This document shows positions 1-12,100 of a stretch of DNA of 64,000 nt, piece by piece. Position 1 is the first letter of the stretch. Every line of letters begins with the position of its first letter. Below the pieces are notes generated by a model, which worked only from the letters and a program-made list of their open reading frames with translations, ran no database searches and was not told the origin of the DNA. Position numbers and translations under genes: made by a program. Source of the DNA: Amylostereum areolatum (lineage: Eukaryota > Basidiomycota > Agaricomycetes > Russulales > Stereaceae); assembly GCA_012932865.1 (NCBI GenBank), contig SAXG01000020.1:62001-126000 (forward strand), read 5' to 3'.

Positions 1-1
1 T

Positions 2-139
2 GAACGGGATTGCTATTCCTTCGACGTTATAGACGGCAAGTTGCGCGATTTTGAGGGACGCCCTTGGTTCCCCTTCAACCCTCATTACGACCCTGGCGAA
101 ATCCCCACCGTCAAAGTGGCGGCCCCCGTCGACGTTTGA
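2..139 (+). CDS. 3' end of an unidentified protein gene (partial)
   Basis: An open frame enters from the left edge and ends at TGA 137-139, giving the last 45 residues of a protein. The segment is rich in Pro, Asp and aromatic residues (for example RPWFPFNPHYDPGE) and reads as a natural coding tail rather than chance sequence. No family can be named from so short a piece. The rest of the gene lies outside the window. Confidence 0.5.
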   Translation, partial: ERDCYSFDVIDGKLRDFEGRPWFPFNPHYDPGEIPTVKVAAPVDV

Positions 140-894
140 CAGTGGCGACGGTGTCTTCTTCCATACGAAGTATTCGGTTTGTCGTCCCACTGGTTTGCGT
201 TGCGTTCTGATCAACCGCCAGGCATATCGGATGAAACAACACTATCGATGCTCCGTATCCCTCAGCAAACTTATAAAATACGATTCCTCGAGTCCGTTTC
301 TCAGGACATTTTGTGCTGGGACGTCGAATACGTACGACAAGATCTGACATCACTGTTATTTAAATACGTTACGCAGAGTCTTTCGAAGCTCAACTGACTG
401 CATGTTCTACTGTACATCCTGTGCAACGGACTTCGGTTGATTTCTCCTCCCCTTAAACTTCTTAATAGAGAAATGAATCGAGGCCAGTGGGCCTGGTCGC
501 AGAACCGGCCTTTCGATTGGAAGCTCGCGAAGTCCACGATAGATCACAGTGCCGGACGTCGTGGACGACTCGTCTTTCAAGAATGGACTGAACGTGTAAG
601 CTTGTCACCACCGATCTATCTGCGCTCGAGCGTCTGGTGTTGGACATACTAGCTAACCTGTGTCGTGAATTTGTGTGTTGAGGTGGTTGTATGCGTCAGG
701 TACAATATCTGAATGTCAACCCCGTATGTAAAATGTTGCACTAGTAATGCTTGTATTATGAGCGCAGCACGGCGAGACTTTACGAGGAGAGGGGGGAGGT
801 GTCTGAGAGAAAGGGATATGAGGGGGAATATGTTACTAATACAGTATGTCTGGGTATTACAGCGGTGGAGCGGTGGTTTTAGGATGTGTGTGAT
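140..894. other. Intergenic region between convergent genes
   Basis: No convincing gene. The region holds the 3' sides of the partial plus-strand gene and of the minus-strand LRR-like gene. Open frames here are short, overlap on both strands, and show no introns or motifs. Confidence 0.5.
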
Positions 895-2487
895 TTACCA
901 AGGATACTTGAGGGAGCCCGGCAGAGGGAAAATGAACCCATGCCTATCGAGAACGTTAGGCAGACGTTCGACGGACGAGGAAGGTTGCACGGCACTCACC
1001 CGATGTAGTTCTCGTACACGACGACGCCCTCCTGCCGCGCGGCGGCCTTCATCGCGCGGAACCCGAGCTCTCGCGGCGCGCGGTCTGCGCCTTCGCCGAG
1101 GACCTGCCAGGCGCGCGAGCGCCGGTGGTTCGGGATGGACAGGAAGAGGCGGCGGAGGGTGGGAACGGCCTGCACGAGGCGCTGCGCGAGCGCGGTGGAG
1201 TCCAGTGCGGCGACGAAGCGCGCGTTGGGGTTGGGGTCGTCCGGCGAGTGTTTGTGGTGGTCTTCGCGACAGAGGCGGACGTCGAGGGAGGCGAGCGGGT
1301 GTCGCGCGGCGAGCTCGACGACGCTTTCCTGCGGGAAGGGGAAGGTGTGGGTGTGAGTGCGCGGGGGAAAGGTGGGGGGAGGGCGGACGTACGAGGGTAT
1401 CGCGGACGATGTCGTCGGAGTCGTTGTAGTTGACGTAGAGGGCCAATGTGAGGTGCGAGAGCGGGGGAGACGCCTCCAGCGCGCGGGGGAGGTGCTCGGG
1501 CTTGGAGAGTTTGGGCCAGACTTCGACGTGCAGGCGTTCCGGGCGGGCGTCGGACAGGAGGGTGGCGAGCATCGAGATCTCCCGGTCGTCGGTGGTGCAG
1601 TCGCGGACGGAGAGGGTGCGGGCGGGGGATTGGACGGCGTGGACGTAGAGGCTGCGAAGGCCGCCGGAGAGCAGGTCGAGCGCGGGCCAGCGCGCGACCT
1701 CTTGGGCCTGGAGGTTGTAGTGGCGGGCGGTGTCCTGGTCGTCGGGGAGGCGGAAATTCTCTTCGGTGATGTCGTGCATCATGACGTGGCGGGGGCGGGG
1801 GAAGGTGGAGATGAAGGGCGCGATGTGGGGGATGCTACTGGAGGCGAGAACGAGTCGGGAGACGTCCGGAAGGGGTTCGCCGGGCTCAAGGGGCGGTGCG
1901 GACGCTTGGACGCCGTAGAGCTCGAACGATCTGAGGCTCTTTTTGAGGGAGGAGAGGGCGGGTAATGGCTGGACGCCGCCCTCGCCGTCCCAGTAGGTGT
2001 GCATGATGGAGACGTGGGTGGGGGAGGACTGCAAAATGGGGAGAAGACCGAGGAGGGCGGCGGACGGAGATCGGAGGTCGAGCGACTTGAGGGTGCGGAG
2101 GTAGCAGATGGCCACGCCCAACGCAGGCGTTTCGAACAGTATGTTGTCGCCGGCGTCGGGTTGGGAGAGGACGATGTGCCGAAGTTGGCGGGCGCGGTAG
2201 AGCGCGGCGGCGAGACAGTGCGCGGTGCGCGGTTGGAGAGACGTGTTCAGCGGTGGAATCCACAGTTTTTGCAAAAGAGAAAGACGATCCGCCTTGTGGA
2301 GGAAGGGGGTGCGTTCGGTGCGTTCGCGCAACATCGCACGAGTGTAGGACCGGGTGGGACCTTCCTTGTCATCGAGGTACAGTTCCGTCGTAAATTTGCG
2401 CGAAATCCGCGCGCGTTGAAGCGTTCGCCGACTCCAATGCACCACCGCCGACGGCACTTGGGCCACTCGGGGTAGGCGTCGCGGCAT
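895..2487 (-). CDS. LRR/F-box-like protein, three exons
   Basis: The exons are 2487-1393, 1328-1000 and 943-895. The first intron has a GTACGT donor and a CAG acceptor; the last has a GTGAGT donor and a CTAAC branch site. All phases agree and give about 490 residues. The reading frame alone would run through both introns into meaningless Arg/Pro-rich sequence. I chose the ATG at 2487 because the frame upstream opens only with TTG. The protein has irregular leucine-rich segments (LRTLKSLDLRSPSAALLGLL, SSLKKSLRSFELYG, GLRSLYVHAV) like the C-terminal halves of basidiomycete F-box proteins. I see no clear F-box helix at the N-terminus, so it may be a divergent member or have an upstream exon. It is divergently paired with the zinc-finger gene at 2807. 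Confidence 0.7.
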   Translation of the reverse strand: MPRRLPRVAQVPSAVVHWSRRTLQRARISRKFTTELYLDDKEGPTRSYTRAMLRERTERTPFLHKADRLSLLQKLWIPPLNTSLQPRTAHCLAAALYRARQLRHIVLSQPDAGDNILFETPALGVAICYLRTLKSLDLRSPSAALLGLLPILQSSPTHVSIMHTYWDGEGGVQPLPALSSLKKSLRSFELYGVQASAPPLEPGEPLPDVSRLVLASSSIPHIAPFISTFPRPRHVMMHDITEENFRLPDDQDTARHYNLQAQEVARWPALDLLSGGLRSLYVHAVQSPARTLSVRDCTTDDREISMLATLLSDARPERLHVEVWPKLSKPEHLPRALEASPPLSHLTLALYVNYNDSDDIVRDTLVRPPSPHLSPAHSHPHLPLPAGKRRRARRATPARLPRRPPLSRRPPQTLAGRPQPQRALRRRTGLHRARAAPRAGRSHPPPPLPVHPEPPALARLAGPRRRRRPRAARARVPRDEGRRAAGGRRRVRELHRVSAVQPSSSVERLPNVLDRHGFIFPLPGSLKYPW

Positions 2488-2806
2488 GGCGGTAACGCGG
2501 CGGGTGTTCACTGTCAAAGTCGACCAGGTGTTATTGTGAGACGACGGAAGAGGGCTTCAGACGCACCGAAAAGAGATATTGAACGACCCTGAACGAGCTC
2601 ACGAGAAAAACGAGCGGTGTGGTGGCCGTGGCGAGCAGCAAAGAGGCGAGCGGAGCTAGGTCCGAACCTAGAGCGGAGACGCGTGCGACGAAGGTTGACA
2701 ATAATTACCTAATAAAATCGCGTGAAATGGGCGGGGCTCGGTTACGCGCCTGGCAAATATCGCTTTGCTCTTGACTTCCTCCTTCGCGCTCGCCCACGAC
2801 GCGCTA
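2488..2806. promoter_or_regulatory. Divergent promoter region
   Basis: About 320 bp separate the start of the minus-strand LRR-like gene from the plus-strand zinc-finger gene, so the stretch must serve both. An AT-rich patch at 2700-2716 (CTAATAAAATCG) is the only TATA-like sequence. No further sites are claimed. Confidence 0.4.
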
Positions 2807-5800
2807 ATGCTCTCCGACTCGTCTCTGGCCAACTGGGATGGAAAGCAGAGCTCGGCATCGTCGACCAGCACCACTCATCGCTCCCTCAACCTCCCCGTTG
2901 TGCACGGCACGTCATCCCATGAACCCGAACAGAGAGGCGCGCTGCCATTGATCGCGTCAACGGACATGAGCGACAAGGTTCGTCCTTAGTCTTTTTGCCC
3001 GCGATATAATGTGTGTGTTGACTGATTCGATTGTGGACAGATGTTGGGCGCGTCTTTGGAAGGTCAAGCTCGAGTGGACGCGTCGACGTTGTCTCTACCG
3101 GCGCCAACGATCAGCTCAAACAATGTCACTGCGGCTCATGACATGGGCAAAGTGGACGCCTCGATACAAATGGATGTAACTGGTCCTTACGGCCATCAAC
3201 TAGAGGGCGTTCATATGCAACACGCGACAATGCCTCCTACCGCCTTTTCATCCTCCGCTGGTCCCGAGCCTCGCCTCAACGTCCAGTATGCTGAGAAAGA
3301 TCGGCGTATAGTTCACGGCGAAGACACAGACCATGGATCCCTTGTCAAGCACCCAGAACCGCACCTTCGACCCAGTCTTCCGTTGAGGCCAACCGAACCC
3401 GCTACTTCTTCCACCCACGATTCTACCACCATCGCGACCTTCAGACCTAATTCCGTCGGTCCTGCGTTTTCTTATCACTCTCCTCCTTCATGGGAAGGCA
3501 CGCCTTCTTCCGCAAACACGCCATTCGATGTCCCAGTCCCCCAGGCTGCTATCGTTTCTAGGCTTTCAATACGGTCTCAAGACTACGATCCAGAGCAGGA
3601 CGCTGAGGGGTCTCCAGAAGATCTCACCGTGCCACTACCTTCTGCTCCTCAGCCGAACAAGGCCGCCTCCGATGCAGCGCAAGACAGCGAGGAAGACGTG
3701 GAAATGCTCGTTGAAGAGGCTGATTTGGATCGAACCCTAGTATGTCTCTCCAGCCGCCTATATGCGTCTTTCCTCATCCTTTTACAACAGGTTTCTAATG
3801 TTGCGCGAGATTGCGGGTCGGAAAACACTCTTGTGGCCGGTGTGCGTTACATTTATTTTATACTTCGCAGAACATCCGACTGACGCTCGCACTAGCCTTC
3901 AACGGACGACAAACGGGAAGTCTCGCAGTCCCCTCCTTCTCTGGTACGACCGCCTTAGTTACCCCATGGATTCCATCCTGACGAGAACATACCGTTATCA
4001 GGATAAGCCTAAGCCAACTCCATCGCCGCCCAAAGGCAACCGGACCCCTTTATTCCTCCCTTCATCCTCTCTCAGTCCTCCACCATCACCCCTCAGTGCT
4101 TATGCCTCGCCTGGTGGACCATCCTACCAATACTCACCTAATCCTCCCAGCACCACAGCCGAAGCCATAAGCATCTCGGACTACTCTGAAACGGATATTG
4201 CGGCTCCTCGCCCGCCTGCACGCAACCCACGACCCGTCGTTGCATTGTCTGTCATCTCCATATCGGACGACGACGACGAAGAAGAAGAAGAAGAATGTCG
4301 TCCTAAGCGTTCAACCAGGACCCGGCGGAAGTTGCAGTTCACGACGCCGTCCGATGATGACGACGATGATCTCCCTTTGACGGAATTACAACCGTCTTCG
4401 TCCTCGTCTAGACCCCGACCCCCCGCCAAGAAGCGGCGCTCGAACAAGATGTATGTTGCCGTTCCGCCGCTGCCAGCTGGTGCGAAATTGCGCCACTACA
4501 AGTGCATCAAGGACGTCTTAATAGAGCGCGACGGTCCGGAACTTGTGGACACGGGAAGGAAGAGGGAGAAGGCCAAGGCGCAGGAAACGGAGAAGGGCAG
4601 GGCCAAGGAGCCGGAGAAGAGCAAGGCGAATGTGGACACCCGACCCCGCGCGTTATACTTGCGACGCCACGAACTACAGCCAGAAGGAGATGCCCGCCCG
4701 AAGGCCATTCGTCCGGCCGACAATATCAGTGCGCGTGAGTTGAAGGAGACGATGGAACGCGCGTACGCCAACAATATGACCGCGTACGAGGAGAGTCGCG
4801 TCGCTGGCCCGAGTTTCCGTCGTGCGGTCGCAGAGCACGCCGACTCGTCTTCGACGTCGAACAGCGTACACGTCCGGCCGCCACCTCGACCACGTCCTGT
4901 GCAACATACTGTCCAAGAGCATCCCACCCGTCCTGTCAACGTTCATTCTCGTGGACAGCCCACCAGCGCTCCAATTCCAATGGGACCCCCCAGGAAGAAA
5001 CGCAAACGGGCCGTCGTCTCAGATTCGGACTCAAACTCAGATATCGTCGAAATAGCCCCGCCTGCGTCTGCGTCTGCGAGGAAGGATAAAGGGAAGGGCA
5101 AAGCCACGGCGGAGGACCGGGCGCCTCGCAAGCGGTCCCGACGACGCTCCCCTAGTCCCAGTGTCATCGAAATAGTCTCTTCTCGTCCGCATACATCGCC
5201 CGTCATGTCTCCAACTCCGCCTCCCGAGGACCAGTCTACCTGCCCGCCGCCTCCGCCACCACCCGTCCTACTGTTCGAAGGCGCGTATATCGACGGCAAA
5301 ACAGTGTTTGACAACTTCGATTCGACGGGGGTGCCGAAGCCAACTTGGCGCTCGATCTTTCCGACTGTGCGCCTTTTCAGGCAGCTCCCGCCACCGGTTC
5401 CCCCGCGCCATGTCCCGGAACGCAGAGAGGGAGCTGGGATGTCCAGCGGCGATGCGATGCAGGTGGATGACCGTCATCAAGATCGCGATCTAGGGAGACC
5501 GGAAGATGAGAAGGAGGGCAACCAGGGAGCGGACGGGGTGGGTGAGGAAGTTGGTGAAATCGAGCGTGGAGAAAATATGGAGGAGGAAGAGGAAGCGGGG
5601 GCGCAGGGTGAGGGGTCTGAAGTTATTCGCGGTGCACCGGCCTTGACACCTCCAACGCAGTTGCACCGACATCCTCACCCGACGCCAATCCCTCCGCCGT
5701 CACCCACCAGGTCGCGAAAACCACCGTCGTCGTCCATCTTGACACCCGCCCGAACACGGGCGCAGGAGAGCCAGGCCTCCCTCCCATTCTCTCCCCTTGG

Positions 5801-8167
5801 AATCCCATCCCTCCTGGACCACCAGGACCAGCTGCAGGAGCCCCAGCCCCAGGAACATCCGGATCCGAACCAGCAACTTCTGGGGTATCCTTTGGATATC
5901 CCTCAAACCTCCCCTTCCCACCCGTCTCTCCGCCCATATTACCACCAACGGACGAGTCAACCACCAGCAACTAGTTTTCTAACCTACGCCCATGAACACC
6001 CCGACGGGCCCATGCTCACCGAAGGTGCTTTCACGCACGACCATTCTTCTCTCGGTATGAGCTCCTTCGACGTGGGCGGAATTGATCGTTATGGGGAGGG
6101 CGAGGAGTTTGGGGAGGAACCTCCGTGGGGGAACAACGGGACGATCAATCCTTTAATGCTTTTCGGATCGTCTTCGGGGTCGGCTTTGGTCGGTGATTTA
6201 GATGCGGACGAGGATGGGTGGAACGCGACGCACGCGTCGCTTTCGCCGCCGCCTCCGCCCAGCGTGCCACTTCCTAGACGTTTGGTGGACGACTACGCGA
6301 GCTCCAGCCCGGCGTCCACCCCATCGCGCTCAGTCTCTCCGGCTTTACCACCTATATCCATGCCGGTGCCCGATGATTGGAAGGACAAGGAGGAGGGTCC
6401 GTCCCGCGCGCGGAACCACAAGGCACGCGTGCGTCCTGAAGCTGCGGATGAGGGAGACTTGGATGAGGATGTTCTTGGGCCGTTGGATGTGGTGCTGGAC
6501 GATTCCGACGACGACGACTACGTCCCGGCGAAAGCGAAGTCCGGTTCCCCGGGGAAGGACAAGGGAAAGGGGAAGATGACGTCGGGTGCCAAGGATGGAC
6601 CTACGAAATTGCAAGCTCAGGCCGGCGAGAGCACCGAAGCAACGTCCGCCAGAGACAAAACGCCGCCGATCGGCACCTTCTGTCATCAGTGTCGCACCAG
6701 ATCGCTTCGTCCCAAGGTGAAATGCACGAACCTCAAAAAGGACGGGATCCAATGCACCATGTTTTATTGCCTAGGGTGCATGGGAAAGCGGTGGGTGCGG
6801 TCCTCTCCTCTCGTTTCTTCCTTTGCTGACGCCTGCGCATGCGAGTGTCTAGGTATCCCGAGGTGGACATCGACTCGGCGAGCCAGTCCTTCTCGTGTCC
6901 GCGCTGTGAAGACACGTGCAACTGCACGCAGTGTACGGCCAAGCGCGGAGAGGTGTACATCTCGGAGAGGAACGGCGGGTGGCGCCGGTGGGGTCCCTCC
7001 AGCATGCAGCCGAAGCAGGCGGTGAAGCAACTTGATTCAGAGAAGGTGGTGCAGCGACGGGCGAAGCAACAGCACAAGGCCCTAGGCCAACATGAAGCCG
7101 CTACCCAGAACCTTACGGCTACAACGACGGAGCGTCGGGCGCGGACGTCCTTGACATCTCGCCGGGCACTTCGATCCATCACCCCGCCCTCGCCTACGCG
7201 CTCCGTGCGCTCGCCTGTGGCCAAGCACACGGACAAGGACAAGCCGGCGCTGTTCGACGCGGGAACAACGTTCAGCAGGATCTATGGGGGAAACGGCGAG
7301 GTCGTTGGGTCGCTCACGATGGTCGGAGAAAACCGTGGTCAACTCCTCCTTTCCCGTCCTGAACAATGGAGTCCGGAGCCAGAGCTGGAGCTGGATTCGC
7401 TGGCCGGTCCAGAACCAGAGCCTATGTCGGGACATGCTGCAATCCCAATGGTAGAACCAGTACCACAGCCGACTCCAGAACAAGTGCCAGTACCAGTACC
7501 AGTGCCGAAGCCGCTATTGCCAGCGCCCGTACCCGTGCCAGATCCTGACATCGAAGAGGAATCAGAGTACGAATTCCACCCGGTCCGATGGGATACTGTG
7601 TCGGGTTCGGATTCTGAATTCGACGTGGACAACAACGACGCCAAGCGATCCAAGGGCAAGCCGTCCGGGCCTCCCAAGACCAGCGCCCGCCACGTCTTCG
7701 TTGGAAGAAAGAGGCGCAGCTGGAGAAAGCCAAAGCCGGTAGGGCCTAAGTCAGTGTCTACCCAGGACATCATGAAGATGCCCCCCTCGATCGCGCGTCA
7801 GTTTTACGTGGGTGCTCTGCCGCGGGTGCGCGTGCCACCGTCCACCGACGACCAGCCCGGGTTAGGCAATTACGCCGACCCTTCTTCCCCGACAAGCAGC
7901 GACCTCACCGATCTGTCCACGTTAGGGGAAGAAGATGAGGATGGCAGTGGCGATATCGCGCCCTCGTGGCCAGGGCAGGTCGATGATCCACCACCGACGA
8001 CCCCCGAGCACGACCAATTCACTCCTCCGACTGCGATTGATTCTGAGTTTACCAAGGAGGGAGTATCCGAAATATTGAACAATCTCACGCCCACGCACTT
8101 CGAAGGAATCCTGTCGTCGTCATTGCGTGCTGCGAGTTCAGGGACAGAGAGCGCAGGAGCGACGTGA
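2807..8167 (+). CDS. Large zf-4CXXC_R1 zinc-finger nuclear protein
   Basis: A protein of about 1,700 residues, mostly disordered and acidic or basic (runs of DDDDD and EEEEE, KRKRA-type nuclear signals), with one folded module near the C-terminus. That module has paired cysteines CHQC, CLGC, CPRC and CNCTQC at 6681-6934, the pattern of the zf-4CXXC_R1 domain found in chromatin-linked regulators. Exons: 2807-2977, 3041-3739, a long third exon to 6790, then 6853-8167. The 62-nt intron at 6791-6852 has a GTGGGT donor and CTGAC branch and joins CMGKR to YPEVD inside the zinc module. The junction at 3740-3872 is unresolved: a 51-nt intron (3740-3790) plus a very short 31-nt intron keeps the frame, while a single 131-nt intron leads to a stop. 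The start could also be the in-frame ATG at 2966. DNA or chromatin binding is inferred from the domain only. Confidence 0.75.
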
Positions 8168-9187
8168 GGGTAGGGTTTTCGTGTTGATTTACGCAGTCGT
8201 CTTGTGTGGTCATTGTTTCGTTTCTTGGTTTTCTATCTATCTTACAGGTCTTTCTCTGGAATCACTTACGGTACTCACGGTATAGGGCCTAGCCCAGCGC
8301 GTGCATAGTTGGAGTGTCGACGTTGCGATATATCTTTCTTTCTCGATAGCGAGATGTGGGACATCTCGAGTCGCGACTTTGTCGCCGTTCGCCAACAGAA
8401 GGCTACATGTAGCCGCCTTTATGTAAAAGGCTGGCACTACTGCTTGCTTGTGTTCGTCGTCAATATCAAATACTGTTTCGCAAGAATAAAAAAACATGAC
8501 CGTACTCGTGCGTATGCGTGAATATAATAATTACTTACCTCGTCTGACTTACTGTACCGATCTGGACTTAGGCAACGTCCCGGTCCCCGAGGGTCAGTTG
8601 CAGTTGCCTAATTTTTCGGCCGTCCCGTGTCCCGAAGGGTCGGTTGCATCATGTCACCCTAACCATAAATGCTCTCCAAAATCGCAAAAAACGGTCGCAA
8701 AAAAGCCGGGAAGAAATCGTATTGTCGTATAGTAGTAAGATATCCAGTCTGGTCATCTTCCAATCATGTACATTTATGTGAAGCGGGGATCACTATCGCC
8801 GTTGAGCACCGCTGGCTGTATATGGGCTGGACTCGTGTCTTCTTGCCTCTCGGGTTCGTAACTGCAGCCTGACTGTCCGACTGCAAAGAGGAAAGCAGAT
8901 TAAAATCAGTGGATGATTCGCCCAACGCTTACCGCGTCGTGGACCATGGTGTACACGGTGACATCGACAGCGAAAAAGCTTGTCGTCGCTCTGTCAGACA
9001 CTGGGAAAAATCCCGGTTGCGTCGCCTATTTTAGTGTACTGTACCTTTACGACCAAGTGTTCGTAACGGCTAACGCGACCCCCGCGCTACGAACACCTGG
9101 CCTGTTCGGTAACGCGTAACGCGGTAGGATCGAACATGAAAACCGTTACATTCAAGTATCGTTAGAAATCCTGTACAAACGGTCTAT
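8168..9187. other. Intergenic region
   Basis: No gene recognised. A GGTCCCCGAGGGTCAGTTGCA-like block near 8580-8605 recurs imperfectly about 45 bp downstream. A short inverted repeat at 9057-9096 is listed separately. The right part lies 3' of the Ulp1-DDE transposon gene and may belong to that element. Confidence 0.4.
9057..9096. repeat. Perfect 9-bp inverted repeat, 3' flank of the DDE element
   Basis: GTGTTCGTA at 9057-9065 is the reverse complement of TACGAACAC at 9088-9096, with a 22-nt GC-rich loop. It sits about 90 bp beyond the stop codon of the transposase gene and could be a terminator-like hairpin or part of the element's subterminal sequence. Confidence 0.45.
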
Positions 9188-12100
9188 TTAATGCATTACA
9201 AAGCCTTTGTAAATTGGATTAGCCGTTTTGCGACGCTTCCCCCGTCCCAACTCAATGGGTTCAGGAATAACCACCTCGCCCGGGTCCAGGGACTCTGCCA
9301 AACCGAGGCTTGAAGCACTTGTTGCAGACCCTGCGGGGGCGAGAATCCGAGCCATGAGATCAGCGGGCTCGTATGCGCTGTCGTCACCAAAGCGGCCTTC
9401 ATCTGACAGGTCTAAGTCAACCTGTTCCGAGAGGCTGTCATCAGAGAGTTCGTCCACAGCAAAAGGGCAGTCCTCCTCTGAGCCGGTGCTCGGCGCCGAG
9501 TCGATGCCAGAATCAGAGCAAAGCTTGACCCATAACTCGGGGTCGCTAACAGGGAGATCACAAAGGATCTTGAGTGCCGCCGGGCTGGTGAGGGATTCAA
9601 ATGAGAGATTGAATCCGTCGCGGACAGAACATCGCTCGAAGGCCTAAACACGTACGCTCAGATTTAGTGCTGTCGAGAATAGTAGTAACTCACCTTCTTG
9701 ATTAGCTCTGGCTTATTGATATCATCGCGGGCTTTGACGAACCACGAAACAGACCTGTCCCGAAGGGTCTTGATACGGGTGTCCAGTTTGAGGGTTTGGG
9801 GATCCTGGTTTTGTTCAAGGTGGTTGAGTGTCTCGCGAACGATGTCATTCAGCTGCGACTTTTTGATAGATAGCTTGTATGGCCGTTGTATGCCAACGTC
9901 GCAGGGTTGAGCGAGTCCCGTCATCCCACCAGGGATGTAACGAAGGCGGATCCACGGCCACCGTTTACCAACCAGCGCCCGGAACTCCTTGCTGCGATGG
10001 ACGGACCACGCGTCGAGCAAGACGACGCACTCTTGATCTACTGGGCGTGCAAGTGATTCTTTCTGGCAGACAAAGTGGGGAACAATGATCTCTTCAAAGT
10101 ATCGCTCCATGAGCGGCAAGTTCGACCAATAATTCTTCTCGTTCGTGCAGAACAGGAAGCCGAGTTCCCGGGCACGATCCTGAAGGGGCGCATCGCGGGC
10201 AGGGAGCGAGCGATCAGTACTTCCCTTCATGATGACTTGCGTTGGAAGAACAGTGCCATCCGCGGCGACACCGACGACGGCTGTCCAGGCCCGTTTTTCT
10301 TCTTTTCCCGTTGTGCTGACCTGTTTGACGCCCTCGGTTTCGAATGTACGCTTCGTAGGATCCGCGACAACGACCTGTGTTTGATCAAAGTTGACGAAAA
10401 GGGAGGGATGGATGATTCCCGAGTTACGCAAGATCAGCGCGAGACGAAGGAAGAGCTCCCAGAGTTGCTGATCAGCATCAGCCGGTGTTTTTTGTGCAGC
10501 GCGTGTTGATGTACGGGGCACCCATCTAAGGTTTGCGTACAGAAACTTGCGGATGTATGCCTCGGAACAGTGGAACAGACTTCCATCTGCAGCAGTGGCC
10601 TCGAGCAGTTCGGGGGCTTGATGTTGTATGTGCGCGAGCATGACTCCACGAGCAGCATCAACCGAGATCGGAATCCCGGTTCGACGCAACGCAATCAGCT
10701 GTCCTAGGATCTGTTCGACGAGTTCGGGATACGAAGACTGAAGCCCACAGATATCAGGAAAAAAAGATACAAGCAAACTGGCAGGGGAGGCGTACCAGAA
10801 TACCATGACGCGTGTTATGGCCACCGGGTTTGATGCCTGCGCGGTTCTTGACGCGGTCAAGAACCTCAGGTTTCCATCGTGGAAGGCCGTTGGGTGGACG
10901 ATCAATGTATCTTCCCAGGACCTGAGGCGTAAGGCTAGAAAAATCCTTCTTGTTCCGATACTTGAGTATCTTGACGATTGCGGCGGGGCTCATGTGAGGT
11001 CCTGCCATGCGGCCTGCAGCGACAATCTGATCCCACAGGAGGCTGTTTGTCCAGTTCACTTTCTCTGCGCATGTGTCTTCGTGCTTGCACTTGCGTCCAC
11101 GGGTGTCCCTTGTAGCGCGCTGATCAACCTTAAATGTTCGATACGGACGGGATCGCTCCGCAACAGAGGCGATGGTGTCATCAAGGGATGAAGACGGATC
11201 AGAGTCCCCTTGACCAAGGACAGCGTCAATTGAGAGTGCACTAGCGGCTGTGACCGCTTTCTGGAGGATGCCCATGAGCAACTCAGACAGGTACATCGGA
11301 GCCCACAAAAGATACATACCTTCTGTGCTTTGGCTCGCTCTCTGAACGCACGCTGACGTTCACGTCCCTGAACACGAACATGGTCTGCCTTTTCAATCTT
11401 CCGTAGCTCCTCCTTTCGCAAAGCAAAGTGTCGTGCCTCAGCTTCTTCCTCGAGGCGTTCTGATTTTGTGGCAAGTCGGCGCTCCTCTGCCTCTTGACGA
11501 GTCATCCGCTGAACAAAGGAGTCGAGGGACGGGGCAGCACATGCCGAGCGAGTCAAAGAGCTTGAAGGATCGGACCGAGATGAAGATTTGCTGGTGTCTG
11601 AGGGTGACCGAGACTGCCTACATGCTTGTCTGTGCGGAAGAAGATCACCCTCGGACATGTCGTTGTCGTCCGAGTCAGAGCGCTGCCTTGGATCGGGGTC
11701 AAAATGGTCCGTATCACCATCATCATAGATATCATTGATGATAGGGCCCGTTGTAGCACGCCGACCATCATGGCGTGCGAGGATGATGTCGTCTGACAAT
11801 CCGAAATCGGCCTAGACAATGATCACCGCTTGTAAATGACATGAACCGAGAGACGGATCGAAACTTGAAAGCGTACCAAGTCATAGAGTGTATTACATTG
11901 TGTCGCAAGGATTAGAGCGTATTCCATGCGCTCGAGAGCCTTACCATAGCCTTGCCACGGACGTGTATGAGGCCATATTGTGCGCTCAACCGTGTTCCAT
12001 GTCAAATCGCCGCACGAGTAGGCATCATCTTGGTCCGAACTGGCAAGAGACTGCCATTGTGGCTCGTTCTTGTGCAGAGCGCGGAAGAAGCATGTAAGTC

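Noticed and set aside
713..1965. Plus-strand ORFs of 238 and 202 codons
   Set aside because: They are antisense shadows of the GC-rich LRR-like gene, full of Arg and Gly runs, with no introns or motifs.
895..2517. Single 540-codon minus-strand ORF
   Set aside because: It reads through two clear introns; inside them and between them in the wrong frame the translation is Arg/Pro-rich noise, whereas splicing restores natural sequence. Its first codon is TTG.
6733..7242. 169-codon minus-strand ORF
   Set aside because: It is antisense to the zinc-finger exon, where the plus strand carries the conserved cysteine pattern.
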